Source of the DNA: CAZTBB01 sp964611755
Lineage (GTDB): Bacteria > Pseudomonadota > Alphaproteobacteria > Micavibrionales > Micavibrionaceae
Direction: 5' to 3'
NCBI GenBank assembly: GCA_964611755.1
Contig: CAZTBB010000007.1
Location: 1-64,000 of the forward strand
DNA length: 64,000 nt
The notes below the pieces were generated by a model that did not search any database, was not told where the DNA came from, and saw nothing but the letters and a program-made list of their open reading frames with translations. The number at the start of each line of letters is the position of its first letter. The stretch's first letter is position 1. This document shows positions 1 through 8,259 of the stretch, piece by piece. A program made the translations under genes and the position numbers.

Positions 1-264
1 TTGCCTTTGAAATAAATCCATAAAATTTTTTGCTGCATGAGCGGCCCCTACTTCGAGTAAGGCAGAGTTTAGACAAGGGATAACCCCATAAAACGTCAAG
101 GCAGCTTTGCGATTTATACTGGCTGATTTAACCTAACACAAAGAGTGACATATACGCTTAAGAGATAATTTGATTATTACAATCATGTTTGGCTAACACT
201 AAAAGCTATTCCATCCTTTAAAGACAATTTCCAAGATACACAGACAATATAGAGATACGAGCAC

Positions 265-1521
265 ATGAACCTGCAAGAATTAAAAACACGATCACCCGCC
301 GAGCTGCTTGCTTTTGCAGAAGAGCTAGAAATTGAAAACTGCGGCTCGATGCGCAAACAGGACATGATGTTTGCCATTTTGAAACAACTGGCCGAGCAAG
401 ATGTGCCGATTTCAGGAACAGGCGTGCTCGAAGTGCTTCAAGACGGGTTTGGCTTCCTGCGTTCACCCGAAGAGAATTACCTTCCCGGGCCCGATGACAT
501 TTATGTATCACCATCCCAGGTGCGCCGCTTTGGCTTGCGTACAGGTGATATCGTTGAGGGGGAAATCCGTGCACCAAAAGATTCCGAGCGTTATTTTGCG
601 CTCTTACGTGTATCTACGATTAATGGGGAATCTCCGGATAAGATCCGTCACCGTATTAACTTTGATAACCTCACGCCGCTCTATCCCGAGCGCAAGATAA
701 AGCTTGAGCTTGATGATCCGACGAAAAATGACAAGCTCCAGCGCGTGATTGAATTAACATCCCCGATTGGCTTCGGCCAGCGCGCCTTGATTGTGGCCCC
801 GCCTAGAACGGGTAAAACAGTGATGCTGCAAAATATTGCAACATCGATTGCGGCCAATCACCCTGATTCGTATTTGATCGTTCTGTTGATTGACGAGCGT
901 CCGGAAGAGGTGACTGATATGGCACGTACCGTTCGCGGTGAGGTGATTTCCTCTACATTCGATGAGCCGGCATCCCGCCACGTGCAGGTTGCGGAAATGG
1001 TGATGGAAAAGGCCAAGCGTTTGGTTGAACACAAGCGTGATGTCATTATCTTACTGGACTCTATCACCCGTTTGGCGCGTGCGTATAACACGGTTGTGCC
1101 ATCATCCGGTAAAGTTTTGACCGGTGGTGTGGATGCCAATGCGCTCCAGCGTCCAAAGCGATTCTTTGGTGCGGCACGTAATATCGAACAGGGCGGATCT
1201 CTGACAATTATCTCGACAGCGTTGATTGATACAGGATCGCGTATGGATGAGGTGATCTTCGAAGAATTTAAGGGAACAGGTAACTCCGAAATCGTTCTTG
1301 ACCGCAAGATCTCCGATAAGCGTGTCTTCCCTGCGATTGATATTCAAAAATCAGGGACACGTAAAGAAGAGCTTTTGGTCGGCAAAGACATGCTCCAGAA
1401 AATGTGGGTCTTGCGCCGTATTCTTAATCCGATGGGCACAGTCGATGCGGTTGAATTCCTTCTTGGCAAGATGAAAGAGACCAAGAATAATGACGAATTC
1501 TTCAGCTCTATGAACCAGTAA
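265..1521 (+). CDS. rho: Transcription termination factor Rho
   Basis: Rho is a hexameric RNA-dependent ATPase that ends transcription of untranslated RNA. The 418 aa length is normal for the family. The N-terminal helical and cold-shock-like RNA-binding domains are present (start MNLQEL, then LEVLQDGFGFLR). The RecA-like ATPase core carries the P-loop APPRTGKT and the segment LLIDERPEEVTDM. The Q/R-loop region (LDSITRLARAYN, then GGVDANAL) is intact, and the C terminus has the usual ELLVGKDMLQKMWVLRR helix. The start is an ATG that gives the expected N terminus, although no strong Shine-Dalgarno sequence precedes it. The 264 bases upstream are AT-rich and hold no gene or DnaA-box cluster that I can see. 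Rho next to mnmE-parAB is common near alphaproteobacterial origins. Confidence 0.98.
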   Translation: MNLQELKTRSPAELLAFAEELEIENCGSMRKQDMMFAILKQLAEQDVPISGTGVLEVLQDGFGFLRSPEENYLPGPDDIYVSPSQVRRFGLRTGDIVEGEIRAPKDSERYFALLRVSTINGESPDKIRHRINFDNLTPLYPERKIKLELDDPTKNDKLQRVIELTSPIGFGQRALIVAPPRTGKTVMLQNIATSIAANHPDSYLIVLLIDERPEEVTDMARTVRGEVISSTFDEPASRHVQVAEMVMEKAKRLVEHKRDVIILLDSITRLARAYNTVVPSSGKVLTGGVDANALQRPKRFFGAARNIEQGGSLTIISTALIDTGSRMDEVIFEEFKGTGNSEIVLDRKISDKRVFPAIDIQKSGTRKEELLVGKDMLQKMWVLRRILNPMGTVDAVEFLLGKMKETKNNDEFFSSMNQ

Positions 1522-1777
1522 ATCGGCCTTTATCCTTCTCTTGCACAGGCATTTCAGGACGGATATCTAAAATTTTATCGTTATTTGAGTGACTTACGCC
1601 ATAAATTCGAAACGAAAATGGTTGATAGTTATGTCAAATCATGATGAGATGAAGATAGGAGTTCACGTTTTTTATCAGGACTGGTTTAGGCACATGACAT
1701 AAGAGATTTTATGCCTTGATCCTGTTTAGTAACAGAAATGCTATGCATAGGAACATAGTGTTCAAGGGTGGGAGAGA

Positions 1778-2263
1778 ATGGTTCACTTGGGTGACAATCA
1801 AAAGACCGAGCATGTATTTGGCTGTTTGCCGAAAGCTTTACCGATATCACTATCGATTATGGCGATAATACTTGCTTTTACGGCCGGTCAGGCTTGGTCG
1901 GCACTCCCGCAAGACAAAAAAGATAACGTGTTAAGCAATGATATGTCTCAGGACCAGCTGATGTTTTTGCTATCAGTCGCAGGACGTTGCCTGCCCGAGA
2001 TGATGACACTAGAAAGGACAATGACACAATCATTTGATACGGTTTTTCGGTCCCCAGCCGAAAAAAACACTTTGCGCCAAGGGCATATTGATTTTGGGAT
2101 TTGCATACCTCTGTCCCCATTGATCAAAACGCGTAAATCCGAAAATGATATGCCACAGCCAGAAGCTGATCCTCGACAGCAAATGGTGCGCTTTAATGCG
2201 ATGTGTAATCAATATGAATCACATGGCATTGGCAAACATAGCTCGTGGAAATCCCATGTCTGA
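1778..2263 (+). CDS. Small secreted protein of unknown function
   Basis: I do not recognise this 161 aa protein. A hydrophobic stretch at about residues 21-40 (ISLSIMAIILAFTAGQAWSA) followed by LPQ looks like a signal peptide with an AxA-type cleavage site, so the mature part is probably periplasmic. The mature region contains three cysteines, in RCLPEM, GICIPL and AMCNQY. The ATG follows GGGTGGGAGAGA, a good ribosome-binding site at very close spacing. It lies alone between rho and a convergent hydrolase gene, and a strong hairpin terminator follows at 2326-2366, which supports it as a real, separately transcribed gene. Confidence 0.6.
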   Translation: MVHLGDNQKTEHVFGCLPKALPISLSIMAIILAFTAGQAWSALPQDKKDNVLSNDMSQDQLMFLLSVAGRCLPEMMTLERTMTQSFDTVFRSPAEKNTLRQGHIDFGICIPLSPLIKTRKSENDMPQPEADPRQQMVRFNAMCNQYESHGIGKHSSWKSHV

Positions 2264-2325
2264 CTCACTTTCATGAGCTTACTGGGCGTAAAGAAAACTT
2301 AAATGCATCTTCCTCTTGCATTGCT

Positions 2326-2366
2326 GGTCGCGTCCGAGTTGTACCCCTCTCGGAGCGACCTTTTTT
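2326..2366 (+). terminator. Rho-independent terminator
   Basis: GGTCGCGTCCGAG at 2326-2338 pairs with CTCGGAGCGACC at 2349-2360, with one bulged G, and is followed directly by six T. It ends transcription of the small secreted-protein gene and sits just before the stop of the convergent hydrolase gene. Confidence 0.88.
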
Positions 2367-2370
2367 CTTT

Positions 2371-3078
2371 TTATTTCAATGCTTTCGCCAGAAATTCATC
2401 CGTGCGGCCATTTGCCAGGGCGGCGGCCTCGGCGTTGTAATGCATGCCATTGCCGCGCGCAAAAGCGTGATCCAGCCCGGCATAGTGATAGGTCTCGGCG
2501 GTCTCTACATCATCCATGGCATCCTGAATGTGCTTTTGGGCATCGGCCGGAACAAATTCATCCGCGCCCGCAATATGCATTAAAAGAGGCTTGGTGATGG
2601 ATGCGGCCTTATCGAGCATGGCCTCAATGCCAACCCCGTAATAGCTTACGCTGGCGTCAATATCTGTATCGGTGGCCATCATGTAAGCAAGCTTGCCGCC
2701 AAGACAGTACCCAACGCAGCCGACTTTGCCATTGCCCTTTTTGTGGTTGCGCATATATCCGAGCGTTGTTTTTAAATCTTCCATGCCCTGGACTTGGTCA
2801 AATTCTCCAAAAAGCTGAAAGGCGCGTTGCAGCTCTTCCTCTACATTATCGGTGAGCTGGATGCCCGGCTCGATGCGCCAGAAAAGATCAGGGCAAATGG
2901 CCACATAGCCTTGCGCGGCCATGTGATCACATTTTTCACGCATTTCATGGTTCACACCAAAGATTTCCTGAATCATAATGACCGCGCCGGCTGGCGTGGT
3001 TTCGGGGTATGAGATATACGCGCTGAAGGCGCCGCCATCATAGGCTGGAATTTTAATCTCTTCGCTTTGTTGGCTCAT
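2371..3078 (-). CDS. Dienelactone hydrolase family protein
   Basis: This is a 235 aa alpha/beta hydrolase of the dienelactone hydrolase family, which opens lactone or ester bonds; the true substrate is unknown. The nucleophile motif GYCLGG carries a cysteine, as in classical dienelactone hydrolases. The acid and base of the triad are probably in GADEFVP and GLDHAFAR. The family segment IMIQEIFGVNHEM near the N terminus is also present. There is no signal peptide, so it is cytoplasmic. The ATG is preceded by GGAG at good spacing. It is divergent from the DUF6489-mnmE operon, and no catechol-degradation genes lie nearby, so a role in general detoxification or ester hydrolysis is only an inference. 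Confidence 0.9.
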   Translation of the reverse strand: MSQQSEEIKIPAYDGGAFSAYISYPETTPAGAVIMIQEIFGVNHEMREKCDHMAAQGYVAICPDLFWRIEPGIQLTDNVEEELQRAFQLFGEFDQVQGMEDLKTTLGYMRNHKKGNGKVGCVGYCLGGKLAYMMATDTDIDASVSYYGVGIEAMLDKAASITKPLLMHIAGADEFVPADAQKHIQDAMDDVETAETYHYAGLDHAFARGNGMHYNAEAAALANGRTDEFLAKALK

Positions 3079-3144
3079 TTTATATTCTCCTTTTGCCTTT
3101 CAATGTGATGCAGTGTATAGATTTTAACGGAAAGGATAAAGCCC

Positions 3145-3411
3145 ATGAAAGTGACTTTTGATATAGAATGCACCCCGGAAGAGGCGCGCCAGTTTTTGGG
3201 GCTGCCGGATGTGCGCCCCATGCAAGAAGCGATGATGCAGGAAATTGAAAACCGCATGCGCGATAATCTCAAAACACTCGATCCGGAAACATTTATCCAG
3301 ACATGGATGCCGTTGACCATTCAAAATTGGGGCGAGATGCAAAAAATGTTCTGGGCACAGATGGGTATGAGCTCAGGTGACCAGGCCTCACCATCGTCCA
3401 AGAAAGACTAA
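3145..3411 (+). CDS. DUF6489-like small protein
   Basis: This 88 aa protein begins MKVTFDIECTPEEARQFLGL and matches my memory of the DUF6489 family, short alphaproteobacterial proteins of unknown role often encoded just before mnmE. The middle part (NRMRDNLKTLDPETFIQTWM) looks amphipathic-helical and the protein has no signal peptide. AAGGA lies about eight bases before the ATG. Its TAA stop overlaps the mnmE start as TAATG, so the two are probably translationally coupled. The function is unknown. Confidence 0.85.
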   Translation: MKVTFDIECTPEEARQFLGLPDVRPMQEAMMQEIENRMRDNLKTLDPETFIQTWMPLTIQNWGEMQKMFWAQMGMSSGDQASPSSKKD

Positions 3412-4751
3412 TGGATACAATATTTGCATTGGCAACGCCCCAAGGGCGCTCTGGTGTGGCTGTTATTCGGGTCTCAGGGCCTGCATCATATGAAAGCCTG
3501 AGTGCTTTAAGCGGTCTGGATGTGTCATCTATCGTTCCGCGTCAATCTGTTCTTAGGGCTTTAAGACACCCCGTTTCACGTGAAACAATTGATCATGCGC
3601 TTGTTCTGCCCTTCAAGGCACCCGCCAGTTTTACCGGTGAAGATGTTGTCGAATATCATCTGCACGGCAGCAAGGCCATTATCCAAGAGATGCTGGCGGT
3701 ATTGGCCGCACAGAGCAATCACCGCATGGCCGAGCCCGGTGAATTTACCCGTCGGGCGTTTGAAAATGGCAAAATGGACCTGACAGAAGCCGAGGCCGTT
3801 GCCGATTTGATCGATGCGGAGACCGCTTTGCAAAAATCGCAAGCGCTAGACCAGCTTGAGGGCTCATTATCTAAAATTTATCAGGATTGGACGGAGCGCT
3901 TGAAAAAGGCGTTGGCTCATATTGAGGCAGATATAGAGTTTCCGGATGAGGATTTACCGGATGAGGTCTCGCCAGCCATGATCGGCGCTATACAGAAAAT
4001 CCAGCAAGAAATTGCGGCTCATCTGGATGATAATCGCCGCGGCGAGCGTTTGCGCGATGGTGTGCGCATTGCGGTGATTGGGGCGCCGAATGCCGGAAAA
4101 TCAACATTGGTCAACGCGCTGGCACAAAGGGATGTCGCGATAGTATCGGATATGGCTGGCACGACGAGAGATGTTATCGAGGTGCATCTTGATCTCGGCG
4201 GTTATCCCGTCATTTTATCGGATACGGCAGGCTTGCGCCCCGAACAACTTGACCAAGAGGCAAGCGGGCATGATGCGATAGAGGGCGAGGGCATTCGCAG
4301 AGCACTTGATGTAGCGCAGAAGGCAGATTTGAAAATTCTTGTCTTTGATGGCACTCAGGCCCATCCGGATTCAAACACGCTGGTTTTGAAGGATGAACGT
4401 GCATTTTGCGTGATCAATAAAAGTGATAGTGCATCAACCATGGAGATTGAGGGCGCCGTTAAAATTTCGGCGAAAAATGAGACGCATTTGGATCGGCTTT
4501 TAGAGGGCTTAACGTCCAAAATTGAAAGCCAGTTGGGCTCATCAGACGGGCCAAGCTTGACCAGAGCCCGCCACAGAGAGGCTTTGCAGCGCGCAGAAGA
4601 GTGCCTGGCCAGAGCTTTGAAGGCCAGCTTGCCTGAACTTCTTGCGGAGGATTTGCGCCTTTCTGTGCGCGAGATTGGCCGCATCACAGGCCGTGTTGAT
4701 GTGGAAGATTTGCTGGATGTGATCTTTAAGGACTTTTGTATTGGCAAATAG
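3411..4751 (+). CDS. mnmE: tRNA uridine-5-carboxymethylaminomethyl modification GTPase MnmE
   Basis: MnmE, with MnmG, installs the 5-carboxymethylaminomethyl group on wobble U34 of tRNAs. The 446 aa protein has the N-terminal folate-binding TrmE domain (DTIFALATPQGRSGVAVIR), a central helical domain, an inserted Ras-like G domain (P-loop GAPNAGKST, then DTAGLR; the NKSD base-recognition motif is also present), and the C-terminal FCIGK with its conserved cysteine. The start overlaps the preceding stop codon. The partner mnmG follows 63 bases downstream. A parS site lies inside the gene at 3572-3587 and is read as VSRET (residues 55-59). Confidence 0.98.
   Translation: MDTIFALATPQGRSGVAVIRVSGPASYESLSALSGLDVSSIVPRQSVLRALRHPVSRETIDHALVLPFKAPASFTGEDVVEYHLHGSKAIIQEMLAVLAAQSNHRMAEPGEFTRRAFENGKMDLTEAEAVADLIDAETALQKSQALDQLEGSLSKIYQDWTERLKKALAHIEADIEFPDEDLPDEVSPAMIGAIQKIQQEIAAHLDDNRRGERLRDGVRIAVIGAPNAGKSTLVNALAQRDVAIVSDMAGTTRDVIEVHLDLGGYPVILSDTAGLRPEQLDQEASGHDAIEGEGIRRALDVAQKADLKILVFDGTQAHPDSNTLVLKDERAFCVINKSDSASTMEIEGAVKISAKNETHLDRLLEGLTSKIESQLGSSDGPSLTRARHREALQRAEECLARALKASLPELLAEDLRLSVREIGRITGRVDVEDLLDVIFKDFCIGK
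3572..3587. other. parS centromere site 1 (inside mnmE)
   Basis: CGTTTCACGTGAAACA matches the 16-bp palindromic ParB-binding consensus TGTTTCACGTGAAACA at 15 of 16 positions; the inner 14 bp are perfect. It is translated as VSRET within MnmE. Confidence 0.9.
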
Positions 4752-4814
4752 CCACGTCTTTTATTTGCAAAAAAACCTAGCAATGAAACGCCTTTATCCT
4801 GTATAAAACCCGCT

Positions 4815-6725
4815 ATGAGTAACGATTTTGATGTCATTGTAGTTGGGGGCGGCCATGCTGGCTGTGAAGCAGCGGCAGCGGCGGCGCGCACGGGCGCGCG
4901 CACAGCGCTGTTGACCCATAAGCTCGAGACCATTGGCGTCATGTCGTGTAACCCTGCCATTGGCGGCCTCGGCAAAGGCCATTTGGTGCGTGAAATTGAT
5001 GCCCTTGATGGTTTGATGGGCCGCGTTATTGATCGTGCCGGAATCCAATTTCGCATGTTGAATGCCTCAAAGGGGCCGGCCGTGCGGGGGCCGCGCGCAC
5101 AGGCGGATCGCAAGCTCTACCGCGAGGCGATGCAGGACATATTGAGTGATTATCCCAATCTTTCCTTGGTTGAGGGGGCGGCAGATGATCTGATTTTGGA
5201 TGATGATGGCGCAATAAAAGGTCTGAGAACGATTGATGGGGTGGAGTATATCTGCCGCACTGTTGTGTTGACGACAGGGACATTTTTGCGCGGTCTTATT
5301 CACCGCGGAGAAGAGAAAATTCCGGCAGGACGCGTGGGCGAGAAGCCAACCATTGGCCTTGCGGAAACTTTAGAGCGCCTGGAATTTCCGCTGGGACGCC
5401 TGAAAACAGGAACACCCGCACGGCTGAACGGGAAGACAATTGATTGGGATGCTTGTGAGGAGCAGCCGGGCGATAATCCGCCCGTGCCGTTTTCCTATCT
5501 CAATAATGCGATTACAGTGCCGCAAATCCCGTGTCACATTACCTATACGAACGAGAAGACCCACGCGATTATTCAAGAGAATATTAATCGCTCTCCCATG
5601 TATTCCGGACAAATTGAGAGCTCGGGCCCGCGCTATTGCCCGTCCATCGAGGATAAAATTGTCCGTTTTGCGGATAAAAATCGCCATCAGGTATTCTTGG
5701 AGCCGGAAGGTCTTGATGATGATACAGTTTACCCTAACGGCATTTCAACCTCACTGCCAACGGAAGTGCAGGACGCCATGATCCGCACAATCGCCGGTTT
5801 GGAGGATGTTGAGGTTTTTGAATATGGCTATGCGATTGAATATGATTATGTTGATCCACGCGCTTTGAAATCAACATTGGAGACTAAAAAAATTCCGGGC
5901 CTCTTCCTGGCTGGTCAGATTAACGGTACAACCGGTTATGAAGAGGCGGGCGCGCAGGGTTTGATGGCGGGTGTTAATGCCGCTTTGCAATCCCGCGCAG
6001 ATGTTTCACGTGAAACAGCGGATATCTTCACGCTTGACCGTGCAGAGGCTTATATTGGTGTTTTGATTGATGATTTAACCACCCGCGGCGCGCCAGAACC
6101 TTACAGAATGTTTACAAGCCGTGCCGAATATCGCCTGCGCCTGCGCGCCGATAATGCCGATCAGCGCCTAACGGATCGGGGCATTGATGTAGGATGCGTG
6201 GGCTCAGAGCGTGCAGGGCTATGGCTAAGCAAAAAGGCCGCATTGAATGAGGCGCGTGACATGGTGGAAAAGCTTCAGGCGACACCAAATGAGCTTGAAT
6301 CCTATGGGATTGGTGTCAATAAGGATGGTCAGCGTCGCAGCGCGCTGGATCTTATGGCCTATCCCGACATTGATTGGGAGCAATTAGAGCAGGTTTGGCC
6401 AGAGATGAAAGATGTGGCCGCCGATATCCGTGAGCAGATTGAGATTGATGCGCTTTATAAGAATTATATGCAACGCCATGAGGCCGATATTGAGGCGTTC
6501 CGCAAAGACGAGGCGCTTAAAATTCCAGCAGATATGGATTATAGCGCCGTTGGCAGCTTGTCGAATGAGGTGCGCTCGAAATTAGAGCAGGCAAAGCCGG
6601 AAACCTTGGGCGCGGCCTCACGCATTCCGGGCGTTACGCCGGCTGCTCTTGTGGCGATTTTGCGCTTTGTGAAGCGCGGCAATCATAAGAAAACATCCGG
6701 GGGCAAGGCGCGCAATGTTGCCTGA
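4815..6725 (+). CDS. mnmG: tRNA uridine-5-carboxymethylaminomethyl modification enzyme MnmG (GidA)
   Basis: MnmG is the FAD- and NADH-binding partner of MnmE in wobble-uridine modification. At 636 aa it is the usual long form. The dinucleotide-binding motif VVGGGHAGCEAA is at the N terminus. Family blocks include MSCNPAIGGLGKGHL, KGPAVRGPRAQADR, GTFLRGLIHRGE, YCPSIEDK and GYEEAGAQGLMAG. The C-terminal helical domain (AASRIPGVTPAALVAIL) is complete. The coding sequence overlaps rsmG by 11 bases. A perfect parS site lies at 6002-6017, read as VSRET (residues 397-401). Confidence 0.98.
   Translation: MSNDFDVIVVGGGHAGCEAAAAAARTGARTALLTHKLETIGVMSCNPAIGGLGKGHLVREIDALDGLMGRVIDRAGIQFRMLNASKGPAVRGPRAQADRKLYREAMQDILSDYPNLSLVEGAADDLILDDDGAIKGLRTIDGVEYICRTVVLTTGTFLRGLIHRGEEKIPAGRVGEKPTIGLAETLERLEFPLGRLKTGTPARLNGKTIDWDACEEQPGDNPPVPFSYLNNAITVPQIPCHITYTNEKTHAIIQENINRSPMYSGQIESSGPRYCPSIEDKIVRFADKNRHQVFLEPEGLDDDTVYPNGISTSLPTEVQDAMIRTIAGLEDVEVFEYGYAIEYDYVDPRALKSTLETKKIPGLFLAGQINGTTGYEEAGAQGLMAGVNAALQSRADVSRETADIFTLDRAEAYIGVLIDDLTTRGAPEPYRMFTSRAEYRLRLRADNADQRLTDRGIDVGCVGSERAGLWLSKKAALNEARDMVEKLQATPNELESYGIGVNKDGQRRSALDLMAYPDIDWEQLEQVWPEMKDVAADIREQIEIDALYKNYMQRHEADIEAFRKDEALKIPADMDYSAVGSLSNEVRSKLEQAKPETLGAASRIPGVTPAALVAILRFVKRGNHKKTSGGKARNVA
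6002..6017. other. parS centromere site 2 (inside mnmG)
   Basis: TGTTTCACGTGAAACA is a perfect 16-bp parS palindrome. It lies 2430 bp from site 1 and is read in frame as VSRET in MnmG. Confidence 0.95.
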
Positions 6726-7326
6726 GTATTTCCAGGGTCATCCAGCCGATATTCAGGACAAGCTTGGCGTTTATCATGCCCATCTTTTGAAATGGCAAAA
6801 GGCTATTAATTTGGTGAGCCCGAAGACGATTGGGGATGCATGGCATCGGCATTTTGTTGATTCGGCACAAATTAATGATTTACTCCCTGAAAATTGCCGC
6901 ATTCTCTTTGATTTTGGCAGTGGCGCCGGTTTTCCGGCGCTTGTGCTTGCAATTCTTAGGCCGGATATTGACGTGCATATGGTTGAATCAGATGAGCGAA
7001 AGGGACAGTTTCTGCGCACTGTTTCACGTGAAACAAAAACACCGGTGCATATTCATACATGCCGCATTGAGAACCTCGAAACAGAGGCGATGCCGGATGT
7101 GATTTCGGCGCGCGCGCTGGCTTCCTTGAATGATTTATGTAGCTATGCATTGCCTTACGCGCAGAAAAATCCAGATTTGGAGCTGTTGTTCTTAAAGGGC
7201 GCACAGGCATATGAAGAGATCGAGATAGCGCGGCAAAGCTATGATTTTGATGTGGAATCACAGCCAAGCATGACGGATCCGGCCGCGTCCATATTGCGGA
7301 TTATGGGCTTGCGCCCTTGTGAATAA
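6715..7326 (+). CDS. rsmG: 16S rRNA (guanine-527-N7) methyltransferase RsmG (GidB)
   Basis: RsmG methylates G527 of 16S rRNA using S-adenosylmethionine. The 203 aa protein has the family N terminus (VYHAHLLKWQKAINLVSPKT), the SAM-binding loop FDFGSGAGFPALVLAI and the later ISARALASL block. The start overlaps the end of mnmG by 11 bases, the usual gidA-gidB arrangement. parS site 3 lies inside it and encodes VSRET (residues 103-107). The intergenic space before parA (about 94 bases) contains TATAAC at 7378-7383, a possible -10 element for parAB, but I see no well-spaced -35. Confidence 0.97.
   Translation: MLPEYFQGHPADIQDKLGVYHAHLLKWQKAINLVSPKTIGDAWHRHFVDSAQINDLLPENCRILFDFGSGAGFPALVLAILRPDIDVHMVESDERKGQFLRTVSRETKTPVHIHTCRIENLETEAMPDVISARALASLNDLCSYALPYAQKNPDLELLFLKGAQAYEEIEIARQSYDFDVESQPSMTDPAASILRIMGLRPCE
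7020..7035. other. parS centromere site 3 (inside rsmG)
   Basis: TGTTTCACGTGAAACA is a perfect parS palindrome 1018 bp after site 2 and about 400 bp before parA. It is read in frame as VSRET in RsmG. Confidence 0.95.
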
Positions 7327-7420
7327 GCCCGCTTTCGCGCAAGCATTTTCTTGACTCTTGCGGGTAAAGAAATCCATTATAACCTCATCATTCACATACA
7401 CATTTCTACAGGATTTTAAC

Positions 7421-8227
7421 ATGAGCACCGCCCTCAAAATGCCGCGCCTTCTTGCTATCGCCAACCAAAAAGGCGGGGTTGGTAAAACAACCACAGCTGT
7501 GAATTTGGCGACAGCCCTTTGCGCGGTTGGTAAGCGGGTTTTGCTTCTGGATCTGGACCCTCAGGGTAATGCATCCACCGGTCTTGGCGTGCGCCGCTCC
7601 ATGATTCGCGAGAGCACCTATGATGTTATTTTTGAGGGCGTGGATGTGACACAGGCGGCGGTAAAAACGCGCGTGCCTAAATTGCATGTCATCCCATCAT
7701 CCATCCACCTCTCGGGGGCAGAGATTGAGCTTGTAACGGCCGAGAATAGAGAGTTTCGCTTGCGTGAGGCGCTGCGTAAGCCTTTGCCCTATGATTATGT
7801 TTTGATTGATTGTCCGCCATCATTGAATCTTTTGACGTTGAATGCTTTGGTCGCCGTCGATTCGGTTGTCGTGCCATTGCAATGCGAGTTTTATGCACTT
7901 GAAGGCTTAAGCCATTTGAGCAAAACGATTGAGCGTGTGCGCAAGCATTTCAATCCGGGGCTGACAATTCAGGGCGTTGTTCTCACCATGTATGATCGCC
8001 GTAATAACTTATCGGCAATGGTGGAGCAGGATGTGCGCGGGCATTTTGGTGATACAGTCTATCGTACTGTGATTCCGCGAAATGTGCGCTTATCCGAGGC
8101 CCCGTCTTATGGCTTGCCGGCCATTGTTTATGATATGCGCTGTCCGGGCTCAAAGGCCTATATTCATCTGGCGAGTGAAGTGATTCAGCGCGAGCGAAAA
8201 ATTATGCGTGAGCGCCGCGTAGCATAA
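7421..8227 (+). CDS. parA: Chromosome partitioning ATPase ParA (Soj)
   Basis: ParA is the ATPase that moves ParB-parS complexes and so segregates the origin region. The 268 aa protein is the short chromosomal type with no N-terminal DNA-binding extension. It has the deviant Walker A box KGGVGKTT, the switch LDLDPQGNASTGLG, Walker B VLIDCPPSL and the C-terminal RNVRLSEAPSYGLP block. I chose the ATG at 7421 (MSTALKMPRLLAIANQ) because AGGA lies just upstream; the in-frame start at 7358 would add an unusual 21-residue extension. parB follows 32 bases later. Confidence 0.97.
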   Translation: MSTALKMPRLLAIANQKGGVGKTTTAVNLATALCAVGKRVLLLDLDPQGNASTGLGVRRSMIRESTYDVIFEGVDVTQAAVKTRVPKLHVIPSSIHLSGAEIELVTAENREFRLREALRKPLPYDYVLIDCPPSLNLLTLNALVAVDSVVVPLQCEFYALEGLSHLSKTIERVRKHFNPGLTIQGVVLTMYDRRNNLSAMVEQDVRGHFGDTVYRTVIPRNVRLSEAPSYGLPAIVYDMRCPGSKAYIHLASEVIQRERKIMRERRVA

Positions 8228-8259
8228 GCGCAGTTATGGTTTAAGAGGGACTTTCAAAA

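Noticed and set aside
1..264. Possible replication origin next to rho
   Set aside because: Origins lie near rho/hemE in some alphaproteobacteria, but I see no cluster of DnaA boxes (TTATCCACA-like) or repeated 13-mers here.
4355..5113. 252-codon minus-strand frame across the mnmE-mnmG junction
   Set aside because: It is antisense to two clear genes, with a serine/arginine-rich translation and no start signal.
7321..7420. GC-rich CCCGC/GCGGG pairing and TTGACT/TATAAC elements before parA
   Set aside because: The stem arms are too far apart with no T-run, and the -35/-10 spacing is 21 bases, so neither a terminator nor a promoter is convincing.
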